Source: Elgaria multicarinata webbii (lineage: Eukaryota; Chordata; Lepidosauria; Squamata; Anguidae). From it: a stretch of DNA of 64,000 nucleotides. Positions 33,800 to 44,989 of the stretch are shown one piece after another (the first letter of the stretch is position 1; each line of letters begins with the position of its first letter). The position numbers were made by a program, and so were the translations under genes. Location: assembly GCF_023053635.1 (NCBI RefSeq), contig NC_086176.1:71806536-71870535 (forward strand), given 5' to 3'. Under the pieces are notes generated by a model. It saw nothing but the letters and a program-made list of their open reading frames with translations. It was not told the DNA's origin and made no database searches.

Positions 33800-33929
33800 C
33801 AGCCTTTCTCAACCTGGGGCGCTCCAAATGTGTTGGACTACAACTCCCAGAATGCCCCAGCCAGCTGGCTGGGGCATTCTGGGAGATGCAGTCCAACACA
33901 TCTGGAGCGCCCCAGGTTGAGGAAGGCTG
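33800..33929. mobile_element. Complete hairpin hAT MITE with perfect target duplication
   Basis: The element is 130 bp, with ends CAGCCTTTCTCAACC and GGTTGAGGAAGGCTG. The 65-bp arms differ at only about four positions. The duplication TGCTAGCT at 33792-33799 and 33930-33937 is perfect. It is the best-preserved member of the family also at 299-806, 37445-37569, 43409-43517, 47693-47828, 50693-50819, 62647-62787 and 63613-63718. Confidence 0.95.
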
Positions 33930-34149
33930 TGCTAGCTTGACTCCCCCATTTTCATCTGCAGCCTATTAGAATCCTCAAACTGTGGGCTTGGCTGAAGCTG
34001 TGTGCACCATTTCCTCATCTATAATCACAGTTTGGTTGCAAATATGAAGATTAAGGCTCTCGTTTAATTATAACTCTGTTAACATGCTCACCATTTGATG
34101 GATGGGATGTGGGACCCCAGTTAAAGCTTCAGGAGCTATACTAGAGTGT

Positions 34150-34315
34150 TCAGATACAAAAGAGGGCAGGGCTCCTGCAGCTTTTAACTGTTGTGATGAA
34201 GAGGGAATTTCACCAGGTGCTGCATGCCAGCAAATGACACCCGGCGAAGTTCCCTTTTCTATGCAACTGTTAAAGATACAGAAGGCCTGTCCTTTCCACA
34301 TCGTCACTCTACTAC
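34150..34315 (+). mobile_element. Partial hAT MITE, right half of the TAGGGTGACC family
   Basis: GGCTCCTGCAGC, AACTGTTGTGATGAAGAGGG and TCACCAGGTGCTGCAT match the right half of 11431-11743. The right end is decayed (CACATCGTCACTCTA). Confidence 0.75.
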
Positions 34316-34479
34316 TACATCAAGTTCAGTTTTATAAAAATGTCCCCAGTGGCATGACTGTCTGTTAATGAAAAATGAAAAGAACATACTAGTGAAACAA
34401 AAGAAAACCTATCCATTTATTTCAGTCACAAGCTTTTGTACAACAATTAACAAACTCAAAGCCATTTTTAAGTGCGTAC

Positions 34480-34480
34480 A

Positions 34481-34521
<41 letters not shown>
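34480..34521. repeat. (CA)n microsatellite
   Basis: About 20 CA units after an imperfect start. Confidence 0.95.
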
Positions 34522-34524
<3 letters not shown>

Positions 34525-35533
34525 GACTAAATAATTAGATTATGCTGTTGCACTTTCTGTTATTAATGTAATGCTTTTTTTTTTTTAATGAAATGGTATT
34601 CACACGTGACATGTGAAAAGAGTGGGCTTCTTGGTTCTAACTTGTAAAAGGCAGAAAAACTAAAGGGGGTGGATCTTGGGTTTTATAGTTGACTTTAAGG
34701 GAATGATTCACTGCTGTGCTAGCTAGCCTTGCTTCTTCTTTTTGCATTGGTGAGGGGAGGCTGCATTAACTTCAGTGTTTGCTATAATCACCCACTCAGA
34801 AAAACAATATTTTATTCCTAGTTGCATGGGCTGTATGAATAGCTTGCAGTATTATCTCTTTTATTGTTATCCTTATGCTGTTGTACCTTATCATTAACAT
34901 TTATTTAATGCCAGCAGTGCTGACATGCAGTACTGTATAAATTCTGCTTCTACTACTACTACATGTACTCTACATGCCAGAGAAAGCTTAATTTATGCAA
35001 GGGATCAGTCTTGGTGTGAGTGTTTAGGGGTGGATGATTTTGAGAGAGTGTGCGTGTTTGTGTGTGTGTTGGCAGTGTGTGAGTGTATTTATGTGGTGGG
35101 TGAGTGGGTGCGTGGTTGTTTGTCTATGAATGGATGTATGTGCATGTTTCAGGGTTGGTGATCCTTAGAGAGTGTGCATGTTTGTGTGTGTGTGTTGGTA
35201 GTGTGTGGGCGGGCACGGCCCCTTGCAGGGTGGGGGGCATGTTGTCCTCCTTTTTGGTTACCAAAATATGGTCACCCTAGTTATAACAGTCCAACACAAC
35301 TGCAAACATTTTATAAATAGGCCCAATTCACTTTAAAGACATATCTGGCCATTTTCATTTCAAAAACTTGAAGTAGCTCCCCAAAGCCAATTTCTCTGGC
35401 AAGCTCATATTTGACATACCAAATAGCTGGGTGGCTTAAATGTTCTCTCCCTATAGTAGTTTTGGATAAATGCAAGCAGGATGAAACCTCGTTTAGCTTC
35501 TGCTCTAGTCACTGGCAGTGTGCAAAAAATCCA

Positions 35534-35690
35534 TAGGGCTGTGCACACTTCACTGAATTAGTTGCAGTTTGCTTTTTGGAAATCTCATTTGATTATTATG
35601 GTACTTCATATTCTTTTCCAAAGTACACTTGAAGATACATATTTTTCAGATGCAACATTTAATAAGGAGAATTCTCAGAAAGATATGTAG
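35534..35690 (+). mobile_element. Decayed hAT left end, TAGGGCTGTG
   Basis: TAGGGCTGTGCACACTTCAC followed by TGAATTAGTTGCAGTTTGC resembles the left part of the TAGGGATGTG family. No right end found. A separate CATATTGGT-like end of the TAGGGTGACC family (AAAATATGGTCACCCTA) lies just upstream near 35263-35280. Confidence 0.4.
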
Positions 35691-35759
35691 ATTACTTATG
35701 AAGTTGACAAAGCACCTTAAGCCGATAGTGTGTAAAGGGATATCTTTTCTCATACCCTT

Positions 35760-36074
35760 AGGTCACATGTGGAGGCCCTCAGGATGGCTTCCTCCCACCT
35801 CCTGAAGGAAAGCAGACAACTGGCTACAAGAGAAAGGGCCTTCTCAGTTGTGGCACCCCATCTGTGGCATGCCCTCCCCAAAGAAGCTTGCCTAACTCCT
35901 GGCAAAGACCTTTCTTTTCTCCTAACCATGTTAGAGTTTAAAGTTTTAGGGTGTGTGTATGTGTGTGTGTGTGTGTTTTAGATTGTTTGCCTGTATATAT
36001 CTGTGGTAGTGGTTGTTTTGCTTTATTTTGTTTTGAATTCTTTTAGCATTTGTAATCCACCCAGAGATTTTTAT
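35760..36074 (+). mobile_element. L2 LINE, C-terminal coding remnant and 3' tail
   Basis: An open frame reads LATRERAFSVVAPHLWHALP, then KEACLTPGKDLSFL, the end of L2 reverse transcriptase. The tail is ATTTGTAATCCACCCAGAGA. A GT-rich run is inside near 35950. Confidence 0.85.
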
Positions 36075-36293
36075 TTTATTGTTACATATATATCCTCACT
36101 TTTCCTCCAAGGAGCACATGTCAGTATACTGTACATGACCATCCATTTTATCCTCACATCAGTCCTGTGAAGTAGACTAGGCTAAGAGTCAGTGACTGGT
36201 CCAAAGTCACTCACTGAGCTTCAAGCCTGAGTGGGGACCAGAAACTGAATCTCCAGAGTCCCAGTCCAACACTCTAACCACAACAGGTGGATT
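36075..36293 (-). mobile_element. CORE-SINE, reversed
   Basis: Reversed it carries the same order as 30751-30993: GTGTTGGACTGGGACTC, B-box-like GGTTCAGT, CACTGAGTGACTTTGGAC, then AGGACTGATGTGAGGATAA and TTGGAGGAAAAGTGAGGAT. Confidence 0.75.
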
Positions 36294-36947
36294 AAAAGTA
36301 TAGAATAAAAATAACATTTACTCACATATATTTGGGGTTTGTAAAACATCCCTAGGATCAATGCTGCTAATTATTATGGTATTTTGTCCCTCCTACAAGC
36401 TGTTTGGAAGGGGTAGTTCTTGAGAGGTTATGTCACACAGAAAAGCATAAATCTGTCTGACGGCTCAAACTACAAACACTAGTTTAACAGGCACTCTTTT
36501 GTGTGCAATTTTGTGATTGCAATGGAACGGCATCCCAGTAGTGTGCCCTTCCCTGCCCTACATCCCCATGCTTGGGCCCTGCACACAGCATGCATTAGCA
36601 GTAAAAATCTGGGCCAATTTCATTGTTCTTTCATACTGAACAGATTGTGTACCACCACAGCAATTGAAATAAAACAGTGAAAATGCTGGGGTTTATGCTT
36701 CTTACAGGTTCTGTGCTGCTGTTCGATATCGCCTAGAGGTTTCTTTTCCCCTCTCTGATCCCAGGATTTCTGTCTTAATCTTTTATCACCAGCTCCTCTT
36801 GAGCCCTGTCCTCCTCTACCTTTTCATCTTCTGAAGCATATCATGGAAGAATTTGAAGGGAACTGAAGGTCATTTTGTCCGACCCATACACCAAAAGCAG
36901 GGAGGGCAAAGAGCAAGTGAGAGCAGCATGCACAACGCCAAAACTAT

Positions 36948-37079
36948 GGCCCTCTCTACACCTAAGAGTTATCCCAGGAAAATGAAGGGATCGTCCCTGC
37001 CTGCTCCCGGGATATCCCCTGTGTGGCATTTGGATGCACAGGGATGATGCTGGGAGGGAAAGCAAGTGTAGAAACGGCG
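36948..37079 (+). mobile_element. Short MITE, second copy of the 10033 family
   Basis: It starts GGCCCTCTCTACACCTAAGA, contains TTATCCCAGGAAAATGAAGG and CTGCTCCCGGGATATCCCC, and ends AAGTGTAGAAACGGCGT. Confidence 0.75.
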
Positions 37080-37120
37080 TCTGTTTAGGATAAGGTTAAA
37101 AAAAATATTGCAGATGAGCA

Positions 37121-37157
37121 TCTCCTCCTCCTCCTCCTCTTCTCTTCTTCTTCTTTT
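37121..37157. repeat. CTC/CTT-rich microsatellite
   Basis: A run of CTC units passing into CTT units. Confidence 0.85.
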
Positions 37158-37444
37158 GTATTTATGCTTAACTTTATATTTACTGAGGCCCAGTATTGGG
37201 CAAAAGGCAGGATACAAATAATAATAATAATGGTTAACATCTCTTTTTTGTATTTATGCTTAAGGAGGGTTGTGAGTTTTGCTTTCGCCATTCAGTGAAT
37301 TCTGATAGCAAAGAAGTGTGGTCTTTAATTCAAAGTTTGCCATTGGGGTTAAAACTGGATAAATCAATATGACTCTTTCAAGCTACACACTATTCGGATC
37401 ACTAAAACAGTAAAACAATTGCTTGCATTTTTGCTTGATAAGAA

Positions 37445-37569
37445 CAGTGTAGAGCACTGGTGCCCTCCAGATGTTTCAGACCACAAATCCCAGCAGCCCC
37501 AACTATTGGTTGGGAGTGATGGCAATCAAAGTATAAAACATCCAGAGGGCCCAAGGTTGGAGAAGACTG
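37445..37569. mobile_element. Decayed hAT MITE (CAG...CTG family)
   Basis: GGTGCCCTCCAGATGTTTCA on the left and AAACATCCAGAGGGCCCAAG, GGTTGGAGAAGACTG on the right. No clear target duplication. Confidence 0.7.
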
Positions 37570-37799
37570 ATGCTGAGAAACTAGAACGCTTTATGGAACA
37601 GCAGAGGCAAAAATATGGGAATGGTCTGTGTCTCCGTGGAACTTCTGGTGAGTTTTCTTGACTTTCCCATATGTAGTATAACAGGGGTGGGTAGATTTCA
37701 ATCTTGCATGATCTACTGTATTTTTTGTTTTATTACAAGAACCCTGAGGTCCACCAGCCAATGCCAGGTGCGAAATAGTGGCTCAGAATTAAAGAAATA

Positions 37800-38040
37800 A
37801 AATTAAGGAACCAGAAGGCTCTGAGCACATGCTCAGCAAAGGAATATGTGATCAGTACCAGAAACAGGCTCACAAGTTCTTTCATATGCAAATCCATTTC
37901 TGGTTCCCACTACCACCACCACCTAATTTAGAGGGAGGGACCATTTAGTCATTTGGGAGTCAGAAGCCCTTGCCGATGTACTGAAAATCACCCAGAGATC
38001 TACCAGTAGATCCCATCTACTCTCTGCCTGCCACTGTGGT
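37800..38040 (+). repeat. Unnamed repeat, copy 1 (pair with 42610-42905)
   Basis: Shared order with 42610-42905: GAGCACATGCTCAGC, ATATGTGATCAGTACC, GCAAATCCATTTCTGGTT, ACCTAATTTAGAGG, CATTTGGGAGTCAGAAGCCC and TACCAGTAGATCCCATCTAC. Identity looks moderate, so it is an old family. Ends not clear. Confidence 0.65.
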
Positions 38041-38469
38041 AGAGCAGTCAATTTTGCTAGAGAGCTTTATGCCTCTAAACTTGATAAATAGCCTGCCTTG
38101 TCTCATTTAAACACTATTATCTGATTAGAGTGTTAACAGACCTACCTATTCGTGCCAAATGTGAAATCTTTCACAGCTTGTTCCCCCAAATTTGCTTTCC
38201 CCCCTCCTCTTTCTTCTGTTTCAGCCTCTTCCCTCACCATCTACTGAACCTTCTGCTCCAGTCTGATGCAACTAGAATTTGCCCTGTTCCTCTTGCATAA
38301 TGGGAAAATGGCACTAATTCCTTCTTTCATTTTTCTGAATGTTGAAACCTGGATTGTTCCCAGAACTCACCACACCACCACTAAACCACTCACCTGAACT
38401 CCATTCCCTATCTCCTACAGGTTGGCCACTTAGACCTTATCAAAGAAGAGGAAATGCATCACCAAAAAA

Positions 38470-38710
38470 AGAGTAGATGTACATCTTTTTTGGTGTAATA
38501 CTGTTTCATTGTTTATACTTGTGTTTCATACGTGTGTCTTGTCCGCAATGTGCTTTTTCAATTTTAATGTTTTTAGTGCTTTGTTGTACCATTCATTTGT
38601 TCATATATGCATTGTTACAGCCCCCTGAAGAAGGCCTAACAGAAAGCCAGAGACCGAAACACGTTGGACTTGTTCACAATAAAGTTGCCTATAACCACCT
38701 GAGATGTTTC
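38470..38710 (+). repeat. Repeat end with hammerhead-like core
   Basis: T-rich sequence leads into CCCCTGAAGAAGGCCTAACA, then GCCAGAGACCGAAACACG and TTGGACTTG. The CTGAAGA (CTGANGA) and GAAAC boxes are those of a hammerhead ribozyme core, spaced by a possible GGC/GCC stem. I recall similar ends in vertebrate retroelements. The family (possibly Penelope-like) is not proved. Confidence 0.4.
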
Positions 38711-38984
38711 TCCCTTTTTCTTGTTCATCTTGGATGCTTACCCACCTTGCACCCTAGTTGGTAATCACCAGCTTAAGGACCTTGCCCAGAAAAGGAACAT
38801 TTGCTACTGGCCTAATGTGGTTAAGATCTTCCAGGTCCAAAGACGATTTATTCAGAAGTGGTCTCACCACCACCATGTAAAGGTAGCCTGGGCCCCTCCC
38901 ACTCTCGCAAGGAAGCATTAAGCATCTCCTTGGCCCAAATGGCTGATCTCTTCATGCCAGATTTAATAATATTTTAATATTATT

Positions 38985-39090
38985 TTAATAGATTTAATAA
39001 TATTTTAATATTTTATTGTTTTACTCTGTACAGCACCATGTACACTGATGGTGCTATATAAATAAATAAACAAATAATAATAATAATAAG
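38985..39090 (+). mobile_element. L2 3' tail, TATAGCACCATCAG type
   Basis: TTTTACTCTGTACAGCACCA, TGTACACTGATGGTGCTATA and a TAAA/TAA tail. The same tail ends the coding L2 at 43691-44480. Confidence 0.85.
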
Positions 39091-39541
39091 CCATGTGGAG
39101 GCAAGGATCCAAAGTGATCTCACAAACCTGTCCAGGTATGTTGTCAATGTCCTCGAGCTCTACCAACTGAAACTCATCCAATAAAACAGGAGAAGTCTAC
39201 CTGATTCTTCAGCTATAAAAATGGAGTCTTAAGTCCAGGCAGATTCAAGAGGTTTTGACCTGGAAGTGCTTTGTGAACCTGTCACAGTGGGCATTGGAAG
39301 GCTCCTTGACCTCCTTAAGTCTGGCATGTAATAAGCCCCAGAGAGCTCCACTGGATGTCATATGGAGGATACCACAGAGGCAGAGATGTAATGTTTCTTT
39401 GCCATCTTCACAGTTTCTACAATTAAATGCCTTATAAGTTGTAGGAACCTTAATCTGGGAATCCTACCAGCCCATGGAGAATTCCTATTTCTACTATACA
39501 TTTAAATGTTTTAATTAGTTTTATGTATTTTATGGTGTTTT

Positions 39542-39546
<5 letters not shown>

Positions 39547-39594
<48 letters not shown>

Positions 39595-39655
39595 TTGTGT
39601 TGTATATATTATATATAATAATATATAAAATTATTATTATTATTATCAGATCAGG
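39547..39655. repeat. (TA)n and AT-rich low-complexity run
   Basis: About 22 TA units, then imperfect TATATAATA and ATT repeats. Confidence 0.9.
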
Positions 39656-39659
39656 GTAA

Positions 39660-41255
39660 CATAACATAATTGCAACACAAGCACTACTTTTTCTATGTTT
39701 AATGTATTTGACTGACTTTGGGAGGCCTTAATTTTTGTAATAGGCAACTCACACAAAGAGACTTAGCATGAAATAAAAATCTTACAATCTTATGTCATCA
39801 TTTCAGAGGCTTCAGTGTCAAGGCTCAATAAAATGAAAACCACCTTCCATTTATACAAAAACAAATAATCTAGCTATCATTTTATGGAGAAGATATTACT
39901 ACAGAAGCATATAGTCCAAGAAATGGGCCCCAGCTTTCATATTTATTTTAATATGATGGTGATAGAAAGCCTGACAACTGATAGCTACACATTTTGGGTT
40001 TGGAATTCTACTCTGACATAGCATCATTAATTTGAGCTCAATCTTTCATAAAATATATTGTCACAGGAGAAGCACAGTTGCATAATTTGAAATGCTGTCT
40101 ATCACAGAATCAGATCTAGAAAAAGTACGTCTAAAAAAAGTAGTCCCTTGGGGAATTATGCTTGACCTTCTTTAAAAACTACTGAAGTTGTATAGACCCA
40201 TATAATTCCTCATCTTCCTAGTCTGCAAATTTAAGAATAGAATTAATTTGCAAATTTAAGAAAGATTTTGCACGCTAAACTTTATGTGTAGCCCAGCCCC
40301 CTGCTTCTCAGCTGTTCCCCACCGATCAGCTGAGCAGCGTGGGGTAGGAGGAAAGCTTTTGAATGTGAAGATCCAGTGCAATCCATTGCCCTCCCCAGCC
40401 ATAAAAAGACCTTGATAGAGTGTGACGTATTTGTGTCTTGTAAAAATTGTATATAAACAATTGTATATAAACACCCAAATTCCAAAATTTCCATTGTAAG
40501 TGCTATTCTGTGATCAATTTTTAATAATTCAGTTTCTCATTCCAAGTCTAAACTGGCAGAGTAGAGATCTTTTTCTTTTCTTTTTTGGTAGCCAACTAGA
40601 CAACATTTTATTTTATTCCTGGAACTTTAATACCCCCCCCCCCATAAATGCAAGGAATGTGTGTGTGTGTGTGTGTGTGTATGTAAGATATAATACTTAT
40701 TACTTAAGGCAAAGGTGCAAACATATTCAAATATTGCTAGACTACATGCCTGACTATTGGCCATGCTGATTGTGGCTGAGTGGAGATGGACTCCAACATG
40801 TGGTGGGCCCCTGGCTGAAGGTTAGCAAATACTGGGAACTAATGTTACTAACAACAGCATTTTCATTATTCGAAATCATTTTAGTCTTCATTGTGAGAGG
40901 GAAATATTTCATGAAACATTGTTTTTCCAGTTTGTCCCTTAAATCCCAGCATTTATCTTAAAAAGATATGGAAAGAAACCTGCAGAAATAACAACTCACA
41001 CTTCCTAAGTAAACTTTTCTGGTTTTGTTCTCACAGGGTTTTCTTTTCCATACAGCAATAAGAGGAAAGGAAAGAGTGTGTATGTCCTCCAAATTCCCAT
41101 AGGAGAGAACTGTTGTGGGGGTGGGATAGGTGAGGGATATGACCTGCAAAAGCCATGTGAGGAAGGAGGGCTTTTCATGTATGGGGATAGCATTTCAAAG
41201 GAATAAATGAATGGAGAAGCCATTCTTCAAGGAGAGCTGGATCTATCTATCTATC
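39660..41255. other. Stretch without supported gene
   Basis: No gene or clear transposon end, apart from a (GT)n run at about 40658-40681 and a poly-C run near 40626. Confidence 0.4.
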
Positions 41256-41258
41256 ACA

Positions 41259-41370
41259 GGACCCATTCAGAAGACACCTTAAACCACAGCTTTAACCATG
41301 GTGAATAAAGCAAAAAAGCCTTATTCACCATGGTTAAAGTCATAGTTTAAGATGACTTCTGAACGGGCCC
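41259..41370. mobile_element. Hairpin MITE, GGACCCATTCAGAAGAC ends
   Basis: 112 bp. GACCCATTCAGAAGACACCT plus TTTAACCATGGTGAATAA faces TTATTCACCATGGTTAAAG plus GATGACTTCTGAACGGGCCC. The arms are near perfect, with only about 10 bp of loop. Possibly PIF/Harbinger-like; ACA flanks both ends. Confidence 0.85.
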
Positions 41371-42609
41371 ACATTAGCCCCATTGTGAAGCCAGAATGGA
41401 AACATTAGAATTTCAACATGTTTCCAGAACTAAATGTCTGTTCTGTCCTGCTTGTTGACATGTATGTTGAGTAATGGATGTGTACTTATACTTTGCTTTG
41501 CTATTTATGTGTCAAACGTTAAAAAGCAGTCCGTCCTGGGTGAAAATAAAATAAACCAGCAGCTTCTGTGTTTAGATTCTGTGTTTAGCACCCAAGGCAA
41601 TGCACCTGGCTATAAAAAGTTGAAAGTGTGGTGGTGAAGTTTGTATGAAAGGGGGGGGGATGGGACTCCACAAGGTTGCTTTAAATTGCAACTATCACAT
41701 TCCAGAATCTTATCAGAAGGCGAAAATGCATTGATCTCAGTAAAACTTCACAGGTTTCCTGAGAGGACTTCTCCTTTTCATAGTTGTCATTGTGCATTTC
41801 AATGCAAGCTTTTTGATTGTCACCTGAAAAGCAACATTATGGTGTGCTGCTGTAAAATTTAAAATGGTGCCATGAGAATTTGGGTTGGTGTGCCTTTACA
41901 TAGATAATAGCAGCATACTCCCCTCACCCCAAAGGAAAGATAAAGCAGTGCATGGCTTCTGTAAACTGAAAGGCAGATGGGACCTTGTACAGTTTCTATC
42001 AAATTCTCCAAAACGTGATGACCCATGCTGTTGTCTCTCCCCACCCAAATTATGCAGGTGGCTCCCTCTTTTTTTAATCTTTAGGCTTTAATCTTACTTC
42101 TGCTGCAGCAAATTCTAATAAATCAAAGAAAATTCTCACAGCAACACGTCAGTGTAAACAACAGGCACGCAGATGGGTTTTATTTGCTTGAATTGCTGTC
42201 ATTTGAGGTAACATAATTAAAAGTCTGACAAACACTCCAGTCTGAAGCACACACTTCGTCGGAAGCAAGTTTCCTTTAAATCAATAGATTCTTCCAAGTG
42301 AATGTGCTTGGGATCAGGTTGTAAGCAGCAGTGTGTGCCAAATACCTTCTGTGATCAGAGTCAACGATGCAAATCAAGGCAATGACGTATTTGCTGACTG
42401 CACATCTAAGGCCAATCTTATCAATGGACATGGGTTTTTTCTCCAAGTGAGAAGGAAAGGGAGGAGCAGAATGCAGATTGGAAATCAAAATATTGGGCGG
42501 AAGTTTCTGCACACACAGTACTCAGTGATAAAGCTGGAATAGGAAGATTTCAGGCTTCCCAATTCCAAAATCTACTTCATCTTTAAGTAGCCCACAAACC
42601 GGGTCCAGG

Positions 42610-42905
42610 TGGACATATGCTAAGAATGAAGGAAAGAGGTGCTTCTGAGTACATGCTCAGCCCAGGAATCTGATCAGTACTGGATCATTCCAAGTCCTTT
42701 CGCACAAAAATCCACTCCTGGTTTACCTCCCCAGCATTCTTTTCCAGCGACCTAATTTAGGTGGTGGGGATGGAGGGAGCTTTGTAGTTGTTGCTCCTCT
42801 TGGACATTTGGGAATCTCAGACCCTTGCCAAGCTACTGCAAAACTTCCAGAGTCCTATCAATAGATCCCAATCTATCTTCTGCCCACCTCTAGGGTAGAG
42901 GCATT
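42610..42905 (+). repeat. Unnamed repeat, copy 2 (pair with 37800-38040)
   Basis: GAGTACATGCTCAGCCCAGG, CTGATCAGTACTGG, AAAATCCACTCCTGGTTTAC, ACCTAATTTAGGTGG and CAATAGATCCCAATCTATC follow the order of copy 1. It is slightly longer because of an extra block near 42780. Confidence 0.65.
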
Positions 42906-43037
42906 TGCTTTGCCTGCAGGTTCAGACACCAGCATCTGCAATTAAGTTAGCATCTCAAGTTGAAGGTTTGGGAAAGAGACCTCTGCTCCTGGTCAGAGTA
43001 GAATGCATTACTTCAGAATAGAATGACCAATGGTCTA

Positions 43038-43142
43038 TTTCATTAAGCCTATGGGGCAGGGTCTTGCTATTTACTGTTTTACTCTGTACAGCACCATGTA
43101 CACTGATGGTGCTATATAAATAAATAATAATAATAATAATAA
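43038..43142 (+). mobile_element. L2 3' tail, TATAGCACCATCAG type
   Basis: CCTATGGGGCAGGGTCTTGC, TTTACTCTGTACAGCACCAT and a TAA tail. Confidence 0.85.
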
Positions 43143-43270
43143 AGCGGCTTCATAAGTTCAGTAGTACAAGAGGGAATTGAAAAGCAGCCATGAGCATTGG
43201 CCATCCCAAAACACTGGATATTTTGACACTTGGCTGCTTTCACCAAGCATTTGTCAAGTGTTTTGCTTTT

Positions 43271-43323
<53 letters not shown>
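43271..43323. repeat. (GT)n microsatellite
   Basis: About 26 uninterrupted GT units, the longest pure dinucleotide run in the window apart from (TA)n. Confidence 0.95.
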
Positions 43324-43325
<2 letters not shown>

Positions 43326-43408
43326 AAAGCTTCATAGCTGAAAAAGGGAGACTCCTTTTGTTTAAAGCAAAATACATGCCTATGGAGTCCTTCAACCAAA
43401 CCTTAATT

Positions 43409-43517
43409 CAGTGTTCTTCAACCTTACACCCACTAGATGTGTTGGACTACAGCTCCCAGCATCCTGTTGTAGTCCCATACATCTGGGGTGGGAGCAGGCA
43501 CTGGTTGGGGAAGGCTG
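43409..43517. mobile_element. hAT MITE (CAG...CTG family)
   Basis: CAGTGTTCTTCAACC, CTAGATGTGTTGGACTACAG on the left and GGGGAAGGCTG on the right. Flanks match at about 6 of 8 bases. Confidence 0.75.
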
Positions 43518-43519
43518 TC

Positions 43520-43600
43520 TTTATTTATTTATTTATTACATTTTTATACAGCCCAACAGCCAAAGATCTCTGGGTGGTTCACAAAAATAATCAATTCAAA
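43520..43600 (-). mobile_element. L2 LINE 3' tail
   Basis: TTATTTATTTATTTATTACA, TATACAGCCCAACAGCC and TCTCTGGGTGGTTCAC. Confidence 0.8.
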
Positions 43601-43690
43601 GTAGCAATTCCCATACGGTGCGTTGGTGTCCAACATGATTTGACTATCCAAACTGCTGGCACTTTGGGGAGATGTGCAAGGTGGGCAGCA

Positions 43691-44480
43691 TTTATTATCA
43701 TTTATTTATTTATTTATTTATATAGCACCATCAGTGTACATGGTGCTGTACAGAGTAAAACAATAAAATAGCAAAACCCTGCCACATAGGCTTACATTCT
43801 AATAAAATCATAATAAAACAATAAGAAGGGGAAGAGAATGCACCAAACAGGCACAGGGTAGAGTAAAACTAACAGTATAAAAGTAAGATCAAAATCAAGT
43901 TTTAAAAGCTTTAGAAAAAAAGACAAGTTTTTAGCTGAGCTTTAAAAACTGCGATTGAACTTGTAGTTCGCAAATGTTCTGGAAGAGCATTCCAGGCGTA
44001 AGGGGCAGCGGAAGAAAATGGATGAAGCCGAGCAAGGGAAGTAGAGACCCTTGGACAGGTGAGAAACATGGCATCAGAGGAGCGAAGAGCACGAGCGGGG
44101 CAATAGTGTGAGATGAGAGAGGAAAGATAGGAAGGAGCTAGACTGTGAAAAGCTTTGTAGGTCAACAGGAGAAGTTTATATTGGATTCTGAGGTGAATTG
44201 GAAGCCAATGAAGAGATTTCAGAAGTGGAGTAACATGGTCAGAGAGGTGAGCCAAGAAGATGATCTTAGCAGCAGAGTGGTGAACAGAAACCAACGAACT
44301 GGTGTGAGAAGAAGGAAGGCCAGTGAGAAGAAGGTTGCAGTAATCCAACCGAGAAATAACCAATGCATGAACAAGAGTCTTGGCAGAAGAGACAAACAAA
44401 AATGATCAAATCCTGGCAATATTATACAGGAAAAAACGACAGGATTGGGGCATATTGTTAACCTGAGAAATGCTGGCTTG
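43691..44480 (-). mobile_element. L2 LINE with a long open C-terminal frame
   Basis: The minus-strand frame 44399-43911 is open for 162 codons: SSAKTLVHALVISRLDYCNL, DHVTPLLKSLHWLPIHLRIQ, YKLLLLTYKAFHSLAPSYL and AWNALPEHLRTTSSIAVFKA, the L2 reverse-transcriptase C-terminus. Upstream text to 44480 continues the family. The tail at 43691-43770 is (TTTA)n with TATAGCACCATCAGTGTACA. It is 5'-truncated, but well preserved for an L2. Confidence 0.92.
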
Positions 44481-44654
44481 GCATCCACTGTTTCATAATA
44501 CATACCTGCATACATACCTGAACGCGAACAGTCAGGAAATGGTCAGAGGTGTAGTGGTAAATTCTGAAGTGCAGGCACTCATCATGACTATCTCCAAAGC
44601 TATATCCCCAAGGAGAGTCCAAAAATCCAGGTAGTCATGTTAATCCATATCAAC

Positions 44655-44978
44655 TAGGGTGACTATATGAAAAGGATGGCAGGGCTCCTGTATCTTTAAC
44701 AGTTGTATTGAAAAGGAAATTTCAGCAGGTGTCATTTGTATATATGCAGAACCTGGTGAAATTTCCTCTTCATCACAACAGTTAAAGCTGCAGGTGCCCT
44801 GCCCTCTTTTAAATCTGGTCACAGAATAGCTGCAGTATAGCTCCTGCAGCTTTAACTGTTGTGATGAAGAGGAAATTTCACCAGGTGTGACATGCATACA
44901 AATGACACCTGCTGAAATTCCCTTTTCTATGCAACTGTTAAAGATACAGGAGCCCTGTCCTCCTCATATGGTCACCCT
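44655..44978 (+). mobile_element. hAT MITE, TAGGGTGACTATATG ends
   Basis: Full-length sister of 11431-11743. The flanks ATATCAAC (44647-44654) and ATATCAAT (44979-44986) form a 7/8 target duplication. Internal arms pair (AGCTGCAGGTGCCCTGCC against the GCTCCTGCAGC region). Confidence 0.88.
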
Positions 44979-44989
44979 ATATCAATAAA

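Noticed and set aside
43271-43323. CRISPR-like or protein-coding repeats (His-Thr runs)
   Set aside because: This is a simple (GT)n microsatellite; the same holds for Tyr-rich frames over (TAA)n at 53035-53070.
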